Shown here: positions 1 through 9,114 of the stretch, one piece after another
Numbering within the stretch: the stretch's first letter is position 1
Layout: each line of letters begins with the position of its first letter
Assembly (NCBI RefSeq): GCF_011064285.1
Contig: NZ_CP049332.1
Coordinates: forward strand, 992,001-1,056,000
Length of the DNA stretch: 64,000 bases
Origin: Vibrio ziniensis
GTDB taxonomy: Bacteria > Pseudomonadota > Gammaproteobacteria > Enterobacterales > Vibrionaceae
Reading direction: 5' to 3'
Translations under genes and position numbers: made by a program
The notes under the pieces: generated by a model
Database searches by the model: none
Told to the model about the DNA's origin: nothing
The model's input: only the letters and a program-made list of their open reading frames with translations

Positions 1-1
1 C

Positions 2-688
2 AACATTCCTGAAAAGACACGCGTAGCAAAAATTTATTATCGAGATGACTATGATAGTTCAAGTTTAAACAATGACTTAGCTATTTTGGAGTTAGAATCA
101 GAACTCTTAACTATTAGTGAAAGCAATTATTCAATTCGGCCTTCAACTGGCTCAGATTATCGAGACGTTAGTGAATCTTTTGTTGCTGTTGGGCATGGCA
201 ATACTGAAACCGGCGTCGATCAAGTGGATTATCTTCAGCGGGCTACGTTGTCATACGTTCCTAACAGTTCATGTGAATACGGCAACATAACTGACACTAA
301 GCTATGTATGGAAGGGGCAGTAAGCTTATCTAATGGATTGGAAACCAGCACTTGTCAAGGTGATTCCGGCGGTCCGTTATATTGGTACAGTGGTGGAGAA
401 TACATTCAAGTTGGTTTGACTAGCTATGGCCCAGGAACATTTTGTGGTGATTCAAGATACAGTGCTACATCGGTTTTTACCGAAATATATAACTATGCAG
501 ACTGGATTGATAGTGTATTAGCAGGCGATGAGACTGCGAAATATGTTGTAACAGAAGCAACAAGATTAGCCTATGTGGGCATTAGTGACTCTTCTTCTAG
601 CACTAGTGACAATGGTGGTTCATTGGGGTCATGGTTTCTAGTGTTTATGAGCTTATTTGTTGCCATTAGAAGAAACTACAACGCCTAA
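2..688 (+). CDS. Trypsin-like serine protease with GlyGly-CTERM tail (5' truncated)
   Basis: The reading frame is open from the left edge, so the start and the catalytic His lie outside the window. The visible part has the chymotrypsin-family Asp region (NNDLAIL, about residue 27 of the visible part) and the nucleophile motif GDSGGP near the middle. The last 35 residues are a Ser-rich linker, a GG-containing segment (NGGSLGSW), one hydrophobic helix and a basic end (RRN). This is the GlyGly-CTERM pattern, which in Vibrio is processed by rhombosortase on proteins exported by type II secretion. So a secreted, surface-processed protease is likely. The substrate is unknown. Confidence 0.88.
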   Translation, partial: NIPEKTRVAKIYYRDDYDSSSLNNDLAILELESELLTISESNYSIRPSTGSDYRDVSESFVAVGHGNTETGVDQVDYLQRATLSYVPNSSCEYGNITDTKLCMEGAVSLSNGLETSTCQGDSGGPLYWYSGGEYIQVGLTSYGPGTFCGDSRYSATSVFTEIYNYADWIDSVLAGDETAKYVVTEATRLAYVGISDSSSSTSDNGGSLGSWFLVFMSLFVAIRRNYNA

Positions 689-714
689 ATTATCAGTTAA
701 TATTTTCCAATACT

Positions 715-759
715 AAATGTCGTTATGATCTGTAGCTAAGGTTATAACGACATTTTTTT
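715..759 (+). terminator. Rho-independent terminator after the protease gene
   Basis: A perfect 12-bp stem (715-726 with 744-755) is followed by a T run at 753-759. It lies 27 bases after the protease stop and separates it from the next gene on the same strand. Confidence 0.75.
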
Positions 760-915
760 CACATCCCCTTTTTTATAGTTCCCTCTCTATCTAATTGTGC
801 GGCCCAGTTCACTAGATGGTTTACTAGGTCTTGTGTAAGTCGCTGTGTCATGCACAATTTACATTATTATTGATATGTTAATATATTAATGTAACTGATA
901 TATAAGAGAAATAAC

Positions 916-2880
916 TTGGTAAAACTTAAATATGTTTTGGGTCCAATTTACCCATTAGTTGCTACTGCATGTTTACTAATCGCATTGTTCATGATTAGTC
1001 GCGTCGGCCTTTCTCTATGGCATTTTGAGCGAGTAGTCGAAGCCCAAGGATGGTATGAAATACTCCTTAGTGGTTTGCGTGTTGATATTGCTTCGATATC
1101 TTATTTATTGATTCTTCCTGCACTATTGGCATCACTTATTTCAGGCGAACATTTTGTCGGGCGTATCTGGAATTGGGTGCTTCGCATATGGATTACAGCG
1201 GGTATTTGGTTTGTTGTTTACATGGAGGCTGTGACACCGCCGTTTATCATGGAATATGATCTGCGACCAAACCGTCTATTTGTTGAATATCTCATTTATC
1301 CTAAAGAAGTGTTCGGCATGCTTTGGTCTGGGTATAAATTCGAACTCTTTAGCTGTGTGATTATCACTTTTGTGGCGTTGCTATACGGTTGGAAGTGGAG
1401 TAAAAGAATTACGGCCAATATACACTATCCGCGTTGGTATTGGCGGCCTGTTACAGCCGTTTTTCTTGTTAGCTTGTGCTTGATTGGGGCAAGGTCGACG
1501 TTCGATCATCGCCCTCTTAATCCAGCGATGGTCGCTTTTTCTACTGATCCACTTATTAATGATTTAGCATTAAATTCCTCTTACTCAATGCTCTTTGCTG
1601 CTAAGCAGATGGGTTCAGAAGCGAGCGCATTTAAGTTTTACCCTCCAATGGATAAGAAAGACATCATTGCGCAAGTTCAATCGTCAATGAATGTCGTGCC
1701 AAGTGTCTTTCTTGACCCCAGCAAACCCACATTAGTTAACCATAATGCAATGTTTACAGGACGACACAAAAACATTGTCATTCTATTAATGGAAAGCCAC
1801 GGCGCTCGGTATGTAAAAAGTCTTGGCGGTAGGGATTTGTCTCCAAACATAGATAAATTGATGAAGGAAGGCTGGGCGTTTACTCGTATGTATGCCAGTG
1901 GCACTCGTTCTGTTCGTGGTATTGAAGCCGTAACAACAGGCTTTTCTCCTACACCAGCACGTTCAGTGGTTAAACTTGGTAAAAGTCAGACGAACTTTTT
2001 TACTGTTGCGGATTTGCTAAAAGAAAGGAAGTACCATACACAATTTATTTATGGGGGAGAAAGTCATTTTGACAACATGAAGAGCTTCTTCTTGGGTAAT
2101 GGTTTTGTCGATATGCAAGATTTTCCAACTTTTGTTTCTCCAAAATTTGTTGGTTCGTGGGGAGCATCTGATCAAGACCTTTTTAGCAAAGCAGATGAAC
2201 AATTTGCTCTATTTTCGGCACAAAAGCAGCCGTTTTTTAGCCTAGTGTTTACTTCTTCTAATCATAGTCCCTTTGAATATCCAGATGGTGTTATTGAACC
2301 TAATGATGGACCAAAACAATCGGTGGAAAATGCAGTTAAATATGCTGATCATGCCTTAGGTGAATTTATAGAAAAGGCAAAAAAATCAACCTATTGGAAT
2401 GATACTGTTTTTGCTGTTATTGCTGACCATGATGCACGAACATTTGGGTCATTACCTGTTCCGATTGGTCATTTTAGAATACCAGCGGTTATTTTTGGTG
2501 GAGGTATTGAAGCTCAGCTGGATACCCGATTAGTGAGCCAAATTGATTTAGTTCCGACACTGCTTTCTCTGGCAGGAATTGAAAGTAGAAATCCTATGAT
2601 CGGTCATGATTTAACCAAGGTTGTGCCGAAAGAAAAGCAACGAGCAATTATGCAGAGAGATAAAAACTTCGCTTGGATGACGCAAGACAATCAGGTTGTC
2701 GTTATACAGCCTGAAAAGGGGATATCAACTTATTTGTATAATCCTAAAGAGGATTCATTAATTGCAGCACCAGTCAAAGAAGATGTTGTGTCTAAAGCAC
2801 ACGCTAACGCTATGTGGGGAAATTTAGCATTCGAGAATAACTACTACACTGCCCAGCAGAGCTATTTCATTAGCCAATAG
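916..2880 (+). CDS. LtaS-like membrane sulfatase / phosphoglycerol transferase family protein
   Basis: The 654-residue protein has about five N-terminal membrane segments (residues 10-200) and a C-terminal alkaline-phosphatase-fold sulfatase domain (about 285-570). Metal and catalytic positions of the LtaS/EptA-type fold are visible: E293 in LMESHG, the likely nucleophile T330 in SGTRS, and D504-H505 in IADHD. In Gram-negatives such proteins modify lipid A, periplasmic glucans or other envelope glycans, so the exact substrate cannot be told. The start is TTG with a weak AGAGA ribosome site just upstream. It appears to be a single-gene unit, convergent with the EAL gene. Confidence 0.85.
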   Translation: MVKLKYVLGPIYPLVATACLLIALFMISRVGLSLWHFERVVEAQGWYEILLSGLRVDIASISYLLILPALLASLISGEHFVGRIWNWVLRIWITAGIWFVVYMEAVTPPFIMEYDLRPNRLFVEYLIYPKEVFGMLWSGYKFELFSCVIITFVALLYGWKWSKRITANIHYPRWYWRPVTAVFLVSLCLIGARSTFDHRPLNPAMVAFSTDPLINDLALNSSYSMLFAAKQMGSEASAFKFYPPMDKKDIIAQVQSSMNVVPSVFLDPSKPTLVNHNAMFTGRHKNIVILLMESHGARYVKSLGGRDLSPNIDKLMKEGWAFTRMYASGTRSVRGIEAVTTGFSPTPARSVVKLGKSQTNFFTVADLLKERKYHTQFIYGGESHFDNMKSFFLGNGFVDMQDFPTFVSPKFVGSWGASDQDLFSKADEQFALFSAQKQPFFSLVFTSSNHSPFEYPDGVIEPNDGPKQSVENAVKYADHALGEFIEKAKKSTYWNDTVFAVIADHDARTFGSLPVPIGHFRIPAVIFGGGIEAQLDTRLVSQIDLVPTLLSLAGIESRNPMIGHDLTKVVPKEKQRAIMQRDKNFAWMTQDNQVVVIQPEKGISTYLYNPKEDSLIAAPVKEDVVSKAHANAMWGNLAFENNYYTAQQSYFISQ

Positions 2881-2884
2881 CAAT

Positions 2885-4618
2885 TTAAGTCGTTACTGTA
2901 GTTTTAGAGGGGATATTGGTGCTAAGTAACGTATAATGGCTAGCACTCGCTAGAGTTAATGGCTTAGAAAACCAATATCCCTGAAAGTAAGATGCTCCCA
3001 TATCTTTATATTTTTTGTACATACTCTGGTCTTCAATTCCTTCAAAAACGATGTCTATCTCTTTTGAACGACACAAATAAGTAATGAACTGCAAGTACTG
3101 CTCGTAAGCTGCATTAGACATCGATTTTGTAGTCATAACTTTGTCCACTTTGATTTGTTTTAATGGCAAACTCAGAAGGCTGTGGATTGAGCTATAACCA
3201 GAACCAAAATCATCTAATGACAGAGAAAATCCCATACTGCTAAGTATGTAAATTTGGTTTATTGCGTGCTTATTTCCATCGAGCATAACCGTTTCTGTTA
3301 GCTCCAATATGACGGATTTAGGCGTGATCCCTGAACTTACCGCGAGTGTGTATAGATTTGATGGAAAGTTGGTATCTAAGAGTTGCAATACAGAAACGTT
3401 TACGTTCACGCGTATACTGGTATTGTTTGATTGGTTATATTGATAAATAAATTCACATGCTTTGCTGAAAACTAGATATCCAAGTTCGTTGATTAATCCT
3501 TTCTTCTCCGCGATTGGGATAAACTCATCGGGGTATATTTCTCCGTAACCTTTTGAGCGCCATCTGACGAGTGCTTCAAAACTAGCCACCATTCCATTGG
3601 AAGCATTGATTATCGGTTGGAATTTTACAGTAAGAGAGCGTGAGTGAACGGCTTCTTTAAGTTCCTTTTCTATAAAAAAGAAACGATCAACACTGTACTG
3701 AGTTTTACCAGCATAAATTTCGATACGCGAGCTTTTGTTTTCACTTGCAAACTGGCAAGTTCTAGACGCGATGGCAAGACATTCATTTGACGTTAACTGT
3801 GCATCGATATACGGATAAACACCAATACTGATTTTGTCGCCATACAATTTACCATACTCAAGAGTAGACTCGGCATAATGTTTGAGAATTTTCCGGCAAA
3901 GGTGTTGCAGTTCGCCGGTGGTATAGTTGCCGAACAATAGTACTGCAAAATCGTCTGTCCGGACTCTATAATGCTCACATGAACTGTCTGGAAGTACTCG
4001 AAGCGCATCCATCAAATGCTCTATAATTTGCTGAAGAACATCCGTGCCATATTGATTTAAATACGTTTTTATATCGTCGATTTGTATATAAATAAGAGTG
4101 GCTTGGTTTTTCTGCGTTTTTGATATGGTCTCGATATCGTGTAGCAGCTTAGCTTTATTTGAGAGTCCGGTAGCATTATCGAAAAATGCAGCCTGGTGTA
4201 AGTAGGACTCCATCAACTTTTGGTCTGAAACATCACGATGACAGCCAATCATAAACGTTTGTCCGCATATCGTTTTTGCGGTTGCGACACCTTCAACCCA
4301 TATGTATTGTCCGTTGGCTTTTCTTAAGCGGTACTGAGTAACAAAGTTGCCACCTTCATCGATATGCTGTCCGATTCGACTGTCAAGTAAAGTTGCATCT
4401 AAGGGATGAACAATATCAAACCATTCTGTTAGCTCAATGGTTTTGCTTTCGAAACCGAATTGATGATAAAACTCAGGATTATAAAATGTCATTAAACCTT
4501 GTTCATCCATATAGAACACACCGTGTTTGAACACGTCGAAAATGTGAATCAAACGCTTCAAATAGGTGTCATCTAAGACATTTTCTATCACAGACAACTT
4601 ATCTTGTGTTAACGACAT
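2885..4618 (-). CDS. PAS / degenerate GGDEF / EAL protein, probable c-di-GMP phosphodiesterase
   Basis: Domains in order are PAS (about 25-135), GGDEF-like (about 145-305) and EAL (about 320-570). The GGDEF signature is replaced by RTDDF (222-226, counting from the GTG at 4624), so diguanylate cyclase activity is unlikely. The EAL domain keeps FEALVRW, an NVNVS segment, ELTE, LDDFGSGYSS, IKVDK and an EG-I-E motif, the residues expected for metal and c-di-GMP binding. No membrane segment is obvious, so it is probably a soluble sensor-phosphodiesterase. ATG at 4618 is chosen; a GTG lies two codons upstream. Confidence 0.9.
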   Translation of the reverse strand: MSLTQDKLSVIENVLDDTYLKRLIHIFDVFKHGVFYMDEQGLMTFYNPEFYHQFGFESKTIELTEWFDIVHPLDATLLDSRIGQHIDEGGNFVTQYRLRKANGQYIWVEGVATAKTICGQTFMIGCHRDVSDQKLMESYLHQAAFFDNATGLSNKAKLLHDIETISKTQKNQATLIYIQIDDIKTYLNQYGTDVLQQIIEHLMDALRVLPDSSCEHYRVRTDDFAVLLFGNYTTGELQHLCRKILKHYAESTLEYGKLYGDKISIGVYPYIDAQLTSNECLAIASRTCQFASENKSSRIEIYAGKTQYSVDRFFFIEKELKEAVHSRSLTVKFQPIINASNGMVASFEALVRWRSKGYGEIYPDEFIPIAEKKGLINELGYLVFSKACEFIYQYNQSNNTSIRVNVNVSVLQLLDTNFPSNLYTLAVSSGITPKSVILELTETVMLDGNKHAINQIYILSSMGFSLSLDDFGSGYSSIHSLLSLPLKQIKVDKVMTTKSMSNAAYEQYLQFITYLCRSKEIDIVFEGIEDQSMYKKYKDMGASYFQGYWFSKPLTLASASHYTLLSTNIPSKTTVTT

Positions 4619-4862
4619 AACCACATACCAACTCTACCTACCGTTATTAAAACAAAGAGAAATATTGGCGGAAGAAACTTAAATTCGAAATACATCAACA
4701 AAAGGCATTAGATCAATAAATCTAATGAATGGTTTAATGTAGAGTGATTTGAATTTTGATTCAATTATTGATAATAATGATTGTTGCTATTCGTGCTATA
4801 GCGCAAGTTTTGATGACAAATATGTCCATTTGTAATGGACAAAAGTCGTGATTATAGAGCTA

Positions 4863-4891
4863 TAAAAAATGCGGCTATAAGAGCCGCATAA
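4863..4891 (-). terminator. Terminator of gsk
   Basis: An 8-bp stem (4869-4876 with 4882-4889) is followed on the minus strand by an uninterrupted T run (complement of 4864-4869), just beyond the gsk stop codon. Confidence 0.8.
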
Positions 4892-4912
4892 TTATACCTA
4901 CGAGAAGTGTGA

Positions 4913-6217
4913 TTAACGTTCCCAGTAAGCTTCTTCTAGACTGTCTTCACGCTCAGGTAGAGAACGTGACAAACGTGGAGAATGTTGTGTTAATACCTCA
5001 TAACTTACACGGTTTGCGTATTTACATACTTGAGACAAAGAAGAATAGGTTAAATATGGTTGGTCGTGCTTAACTGAATTAGGAACATTGACCAAATGGA
5101 AATTATTCGCTGCCATATCATGCAACAGTGCTGATAAAGCACCATCACCAGCGCCATTTGTATTCTTAATTTCTAATGGACCCCCAAGATATGGACCAAT
5201 ATGCGAATAAACTTTAACTGGACTTGCACAATCATTTTTACGCATTGCACGGCTAAATTCGTATTTATTGAATTCTGGAATATTGCCTGGAAGCAGAGGT
5301 AACTCAGTTTCTCTTTTACTTGATTCATCTGTATAACCAGCCATAAATAATCCAACAGGACCTGAGGTGCAAAGCACTAAATCAACCCATTGCAATGCTT
5401 TATCTGATGCTAGTAACGGATCCTTTTCACCTGTTAACGCTTCGCCTTCTTCTTCATTCATCGCAACAATAGTGACATTTTCTTTAAGAAATTCTTGCCA
5501 CCATTTCTCGTTACCTTCAATTACGTATTTAGTACCTAGAGTCAAGACCACTGGAATGTTGTTTGCTTTTGCCAGTCCAATTGCGCGTTCAACCGCTTTT
5601 GGCATTGGGTCTTCAGGCTTGCCACGCATAAGATAAGAGGAAACCACAAGTGCGGATGCTTTTTCGAAGACTTGCTCTGGGATACTTTCCGGGCGTAGTT
5701 TATTCATATGCCCTTCATTGATAGCAAATGTACGTTCACCATCTTCAGTGATTAGCGTATAACAACGACCAATAGGACCATCAACAGTTTGAAGATGATT
5801 CAAGTTCACACGAGATGAAGTTCTGCATAGGTAACGGTAAGCAAATGATCCGACTTCGATATTTTTTGACATGACGCCGAGGAGTACGGATTTACTGTCT
5901 GCGAGTACGGAGTAGTTATGAAGGGTGTTACCAATAGTATCACCTGGGTGTTGATGGGTGATCAAATCAAATTCAACTAACTCCTTATACAAAGCATCCG
6001 CTTTGTTCTCTTCAAGAACAAGAGAGTGGCCTTTACTTAAGTCGTATTTGGCTAAGAAGTCATCGTTTACTCGAGCTTCAATATCAACAATTGTTTGACC
6101 TACACCGACGATAGTCGGTCTGTGTAGCTTTGGTGCTTGCTGAATATGATTAAGCAATGGATCTCGAGCATGTGTCGGAAAGTAGTGCTTAGATTTACGC
6201 TGTCCGGGAAACTTCAT
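4913..6217 (-). CDS. gsk: Inosine-guanosine kinase
   Basis: A PfkB/ribokinase-family nucleoside kinase that phosphorylates inosine and guanosine for purine salvage. From ATG 6217 the protein is 434 residues, the same length as E. coli Gsk, and begins MKFPGQRKSKHYFP as that protein does. It has the family's C-terminal anion-hole/base motif NTNGAGDGA and long blocks close to E. coli Gsk, for example GGTIGNT-like DTIGNTLHNYSVLAD. An in-frame upstream start at 6259 would add 14 residues with no family match, so it was not used. It lies downstream of creA on the same strand, with a long hairpin between them. Confidence 0.96.
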   Translation of the reverse strand: MKFPGQRKSKHYFPTHARDPLLNHIQQAPKLHRPTIVGVGQTIVDIEARVNDDFLAKYDLSKGHSLVLEENKADALYKELVEFDLITHQHPGDTIGNTLHNYSVLADSKSVLLGVMSKNIEVGSFAYRYLCRTSSRVNLNHLQTVDGPIGRCYTLITEDGERTFAINEGHMNKLRPESIPEQVFEKASALVVSSYLMRGKPEDPMPKAVERAIGLAKANNIPVVLTLGTKYVIEGNEKWWQEFLKENVTIVAMNEEEGEALTGEKDPLLASDKALQWVDLVLCTSGPVGLFMAGYTDESSKRETELPLLPGNIPEFNKYEFSRAMRKNDCASPVKVYSHIGPYLGGPLEIKNTNGAGDGALSALLHDMAANNFHLVNVPNSVKHDQPYLTYSSLSQVCKYANRVSYEVLTQHSPRLSRSLPEREDSLEEAYWER

Positions 6218-6287
6218 CTTTACTGTTAGGCAATAGAAATATTTCGTGCATAATATCACAAAATTATTTTGATATTTTCATTTTATT

Positions 6288-6326
6288 ACACGAGAAATGG
6301 TTTTATTTTGGAACCATTTCTCGTGT
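6288..6326 (-). terminator. Long perfect hairpin between creA and gsk
   Basis: A perfect 15-bp inverted repeat (6288-6302 with 6312-6326) with a 9-base loop lies 9 bases past the creA stop. On the minus strand it is followed by an A/T-rich stretch rather than a clean T run. It probably ends or stabilises the creA transcript, and gsk may still be read through. Confidence 0.55.
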
Positions 6327-6335
6327 GGCTTAGCT

Positions 6336-6815
6336 CTACTGGTCTGCAACTTGGTTCGATTGGAATGCGTTATATGCTTTTGTTCCCCATAGTGGCACTG
6401 TCGACAAGCTGTGTTTGAAACTGCCGTCAGTTTCTTTAGTTGTATATGACAAATAAAGAAGAGTTTGGTTTTCAGGATCAAAAATACGTCTTACTTTCAT
6501 GGTTTTGAAAAAGATACTCTTTGATTGTTTGAAAACAACCTCACCAGATTTACTCTTATCAATCGCCGCAATCATCTCTGGCGTAATGTCACCTGTCTGT
6601 CTACATGAGATAGAACTATCACTAGGGTCTGAAAGGCTCAAATTTGCTTCTATGGAAGCAATATGGCAGGTAACACCTTCAATTTTGTCATCATGAAGCG
6701 AAGTTATTTTAATGTCTTTAAGAGTAAAAACACCCAGTGACACATCACCAACTTCGTTATCTGAACAACCGATTAGCAGCGTAGAAAGACCTACCGCCAA
6801 AAGTAATTTTCTCAT
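6336..6815 (-). CDS. creA: CreA family protein, predicted lipoprotein
   Basis: A small exported protein of unknown molecular function. From ATG 6815 it has 159 residues and matches the CreA pattern: VTCHIAS, ISCRQTG, GEVVFKQSKSIFFKTMKVRR and LYLSYTTK correspond to equivalent segments of E. coli CreA. A signal peptide ends in the lipobox LLIGC with Cys17, so this copy is probably a lipoprotein, whereas the E. coli protein has a type I signal as I recall it. Upstream in-frame codons to 6863 precede the signal peptide and are not used. Confidence 0.88.
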   Translation of the reverse strand: MRKLLLAVGLSTLLIGCSDNEVGDVSLGVFTLKDIKITSLHDDKIEGVTCHIASIEANLSLSDPSDSSISCRQTGDITPEMIAAIDKSKSGEVVFKQSKSIFFKTMKVRRIFDPENQTLLYLSYTTKETDGSFKHSLSTVPLWGTKAYNAFQSNQVADQ

Positions 6816-7024
6816 TTTTCTTCCTATGGCGTTTCGTTCAAAACTATGCCCATCATATACCAACTTGAAAGCAGATACAGAAGCAAATCTCTGACTACAA
6901 ACGCAGAAAGATCTATTAGATGAGACATCAAGACTTGTTAGATTGGTTCTAGCTAAGTATCCTTCGCTTATTCATTACGGCTAAACAAAGCATTAGCGTA
7001 AGCACTTCAATAGAAGAAAATTAC

Positions 7025-7531
7025 ATGACAGATTCCTATCTAAGCGTCGTAAAAGTTAAAAACCAGTGGTTGTTCGATCAAGTAGAAGTCGAGTTTCCTA
7101 CGCCAGAAAGTTTAAAAGGGCGAGCTATCTACCAAGCGATTTGTGAAAGTAGCAAGATTACACCGATGGCTAGAAATATTGAAGGAATAGGCATTAATTC
7201 GGATGACATATATCTGGTTGATTTCCATCGTTTGACCGTCATGTTTTCACTACTTCAAGCTTCTCGTGGGTGTAATGAACAGGAGAAACATTATCTATTA
7301 GAGTTTTTTACTCAGATTATTTTCTCCGAACCTTGTTATCTTTATGTCGGTTTCAACCAATCTGAGCCAGTCGCCGCTGCGTTAGTAACACACTTTGAAA
7401 ATGAATTATTGGTTTCGGACATTGTAATTAAAGATCCAAGCTACGGTTCCAACGAGCAATTCGCGCAAGCTGTAACCAATAAATGGTTAAAAAGTAATGA
7501 GTTTGCAGGATCGTTCTATATTGAGTTGTAA
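7025..7531 (+). CDS. Conserved hypothetical protein, possibly acetyltransferase-like
   Basis: A 168-residue soluble protein that I do not recognise by family. The segment from about residue 118 (LYVGFNQSEPVAAALVTHF, then SDIVIKDP) resembles the central strand layout of a GNAT fold, but the acetyl-CoA loop Q/R-x-x-G-x-G/A is not evident. It sits alone between creA (opposite strand) and the HAD gene. Its codon usage looks like its neighbours. Confidence 0.6.
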   Translation: MTDSYLSVVKVKNQWLFDQVEVEFPTPESLKGRAIYQAICESSKITPMARNIEGIGINSDDIYLVDFHRLTVMFSLLQASRGCNEQEKHYLLEFFTQIIFSEPCYLYVGFNQSEPVAAALVTHFENELLVSDIVIKDPSYGSNEQFAQAVTNKWLKSNEFAGSFYIEL

Positions 7532-7688
7532 TAAAAATCAGGGAATGCAGTAAGAAATTTCTGCGTTGATTTAAACAGTGACAATGCTACAAATTATGAA
7601 CATTGCTCCATAAGCTCATTTCAAATTGTTAACTGAATCATTTTTCCTCTTTATTTTGTATTTAAACTGCAAGGAAAGGAGAAATATT

Positions 7689-8345
7689 ATGGTTGGCAAA
7701 AAGACGAACTGCGTTATTTTTGATTGCGAAGGTACATTAGTCGATAGTGAGCGTTTGTGTTGTGAAGCCTTAGTACAGGTGTTTCATGAAATAGGGGCGG
7801 ATCTATCTATTGAAGATATCATTGATAACTTTGAAGGTGGGAAAATAGCCGACATCATGCACTCAACTTTGCAACTTGCCGAAAAAACAGCAGATGTTGA
7901 TGTTTTAGAACAAAGATATCGGGAAGTACTGGAGCCTCTTTTTTCACAGAAACTGATGCCAATGAGAGGAGCTGTTGAGCTTTTAGATTGGCTACGTGAA
8001 ACAGAAACGGAATTTTGTGTTACGTCGAATGCTCCCAAAGAGCGAATAGAACTTGTTCTAAAATCAGCAGGGTTGTATAGCTATTTTCAAGGCAAAATTT
8101 TCTCAGCGTTTGAAGCAAATAGCTGGAAGCCCGAGCCAGATCTTATTCGTTATTGCGCTATGAATATGGGCTTTATGCTTGATGAATGTGTGTATGTGGA
8201 TGATACTGAGAAAGGAATAAAAGCGGGACTCAATGCTGGAGTGAGTACATTTCAAATAACGCCTTTAACTTGGCAAAACCGAGTCTCTGATCCTAACGTA
8301 ACGGTGCTAGATAGTTTAGAACAGTTGGCGCTCTATTTATCTTAA
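7689..8345 (+). CDS. HAD-superfamily phosphatase, YieH-like, with Glu in motif I
   Basis: A 218-residue HAD-IA protein similar in length and sequence layout to E. coli YieH (6-phosphogluconate phosphatase): motif I VIFDCEGTLVDSE, motif II CVTSNAP, the SAFEANSWKPEPD segment carrying the motif III Lys, and motif IV YVDDTEKG. The second motif I residue, normally the acid/base Asp of D-x-D, is Glu (D-C-E-G-T). The start is ATG 7689, preceded by a strong AAAGGAG site at 7674-7680. An upstream TTG adds 21 hydrophobic residues and is rejected. Confidence 0.85.
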   Translation: MVGKKTNCVIFDCEGTLVDSERLCCEALVQVFHEIGADLSIEDIIDNFEGGKIADIMHSTLQLAEKTADVDVLEQRYREVLEPLFSQKLMPMRGAVELLDWLRETETEFCVTSNAPKERIELVLKSAGLYSYFQGKIFSAFEANSWKPEPDLIRYCAMNMGFMLDECVYVDDTEKGIKAGLNAGVSTFQITPLTWQNRVSDPNVTVLDSLEQLALYLS

Positions 8346-8366
8346 CTCTGATTTCAATTTGCTAAA

Positions 8367-8555
8367 CTAATGAAGTGTATTCTCTGACACATGGATGTAT
8401 GGGGTTAACACTGTATTCGCAGATAAAATGGTTGGAATGACGTTGCTCAGTTCCAGAGTTTGGAATCCACATTTCCCACAAACAAACTTTTCGCCACTTT
8501 CGGATATCAGAAACTCATCGCCTTGGCATAGAGGGCAACACTCGATCATATTCAT
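8367..8555 (-). CDS. Small zinc-ribbon protein
   Basis: A 62-residue protein with two CxxC knuckles (CPLC near residue 7 and CGKC near residue 26) that should bind one zinc. Family and role are unknown. ATG 8555 is preceded by AGAGA. It is convergent with the HAD gene, only 21 bases apart, with no clear terminator between. Confidence 0.65.
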   Translation of the reverse strand: MNMIECCPLCQGDEFLISESGEKFVCGKCGFQTLELSNVIPTILSANTVLTPYIHVSENTLH

Positions 8556-8796
8556 CACACATTCTCTTTAAACTGTTTTTTATTATGTAGTATTAGCTAT
8601 TGCTTTATTTATGTTCAGAATAAACGGAATGTCGGTCGGTGATTGTTATAATTACACTATTCTTTCATTTTTTGAGATTCATTTCATAAATCTATGAATT
8701 GAGCTTATTGATGGTAGAGCCTTTATTAACGTAGATAGTGATTTTGATAGAAACTTATGAAAACGAAAAGAAAAATATTTAAGTGGAGTCGAATAA

Positions 8797-9114
8797 ATGA
8801 ATGATAAATTTTGTATTGTTTTAACCACAACAAACAGTCAAGAAGTTACCCAGCAATTGATTCGTAATTTACTATCAAATCAGTTGGCAGCCTGTATTCA
8901 AACATTACCGATTAATAGCCATTACATCTGGGAAGGGGAAGTGTGTAATGATGAAGAGATACTTCTAGTGATAAAAACACAAGCCCATTTATTTTCCCAA
9001 ATCGAGGGAGTGATTGAACAAATTCATAACTATGAAGTCCCACAGCTTGTTCAGGTGCCGATAACTGACGGCTTCAATCCCTATTTAAAATGGATTGAAG
9101 CCAATACGCTTTAG
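8797..9114 (+). CDS. cutA: CutA divalent-cation tolerance family protein
   Basis: A 105-residue member of the CutA1 trimeric family. Recognisable segments are the first beta strand with TTTN, NQLAACIQ, the YIWEGEV hairpin, EILLVIKTQ, and the NYEVPQLVQVPI-G-NPYLKWI end. The function in cation tolerance is inherited from E. coli and is debated. A good AGTGGAG site precedes ATG 8797. Its stop codon overlaps the stop of the gene on the other strand. Confidence 0.93.
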   Translation: MNDKFCIVLTTTNSQEVTQQLIRNLLSNQLAACIQTLPINSHYIWEGEVCNDEEILLVIKTQAHLFSQIEGVIEQIHNYEVPQLVQVPITDGFNPYLKWIEANTL

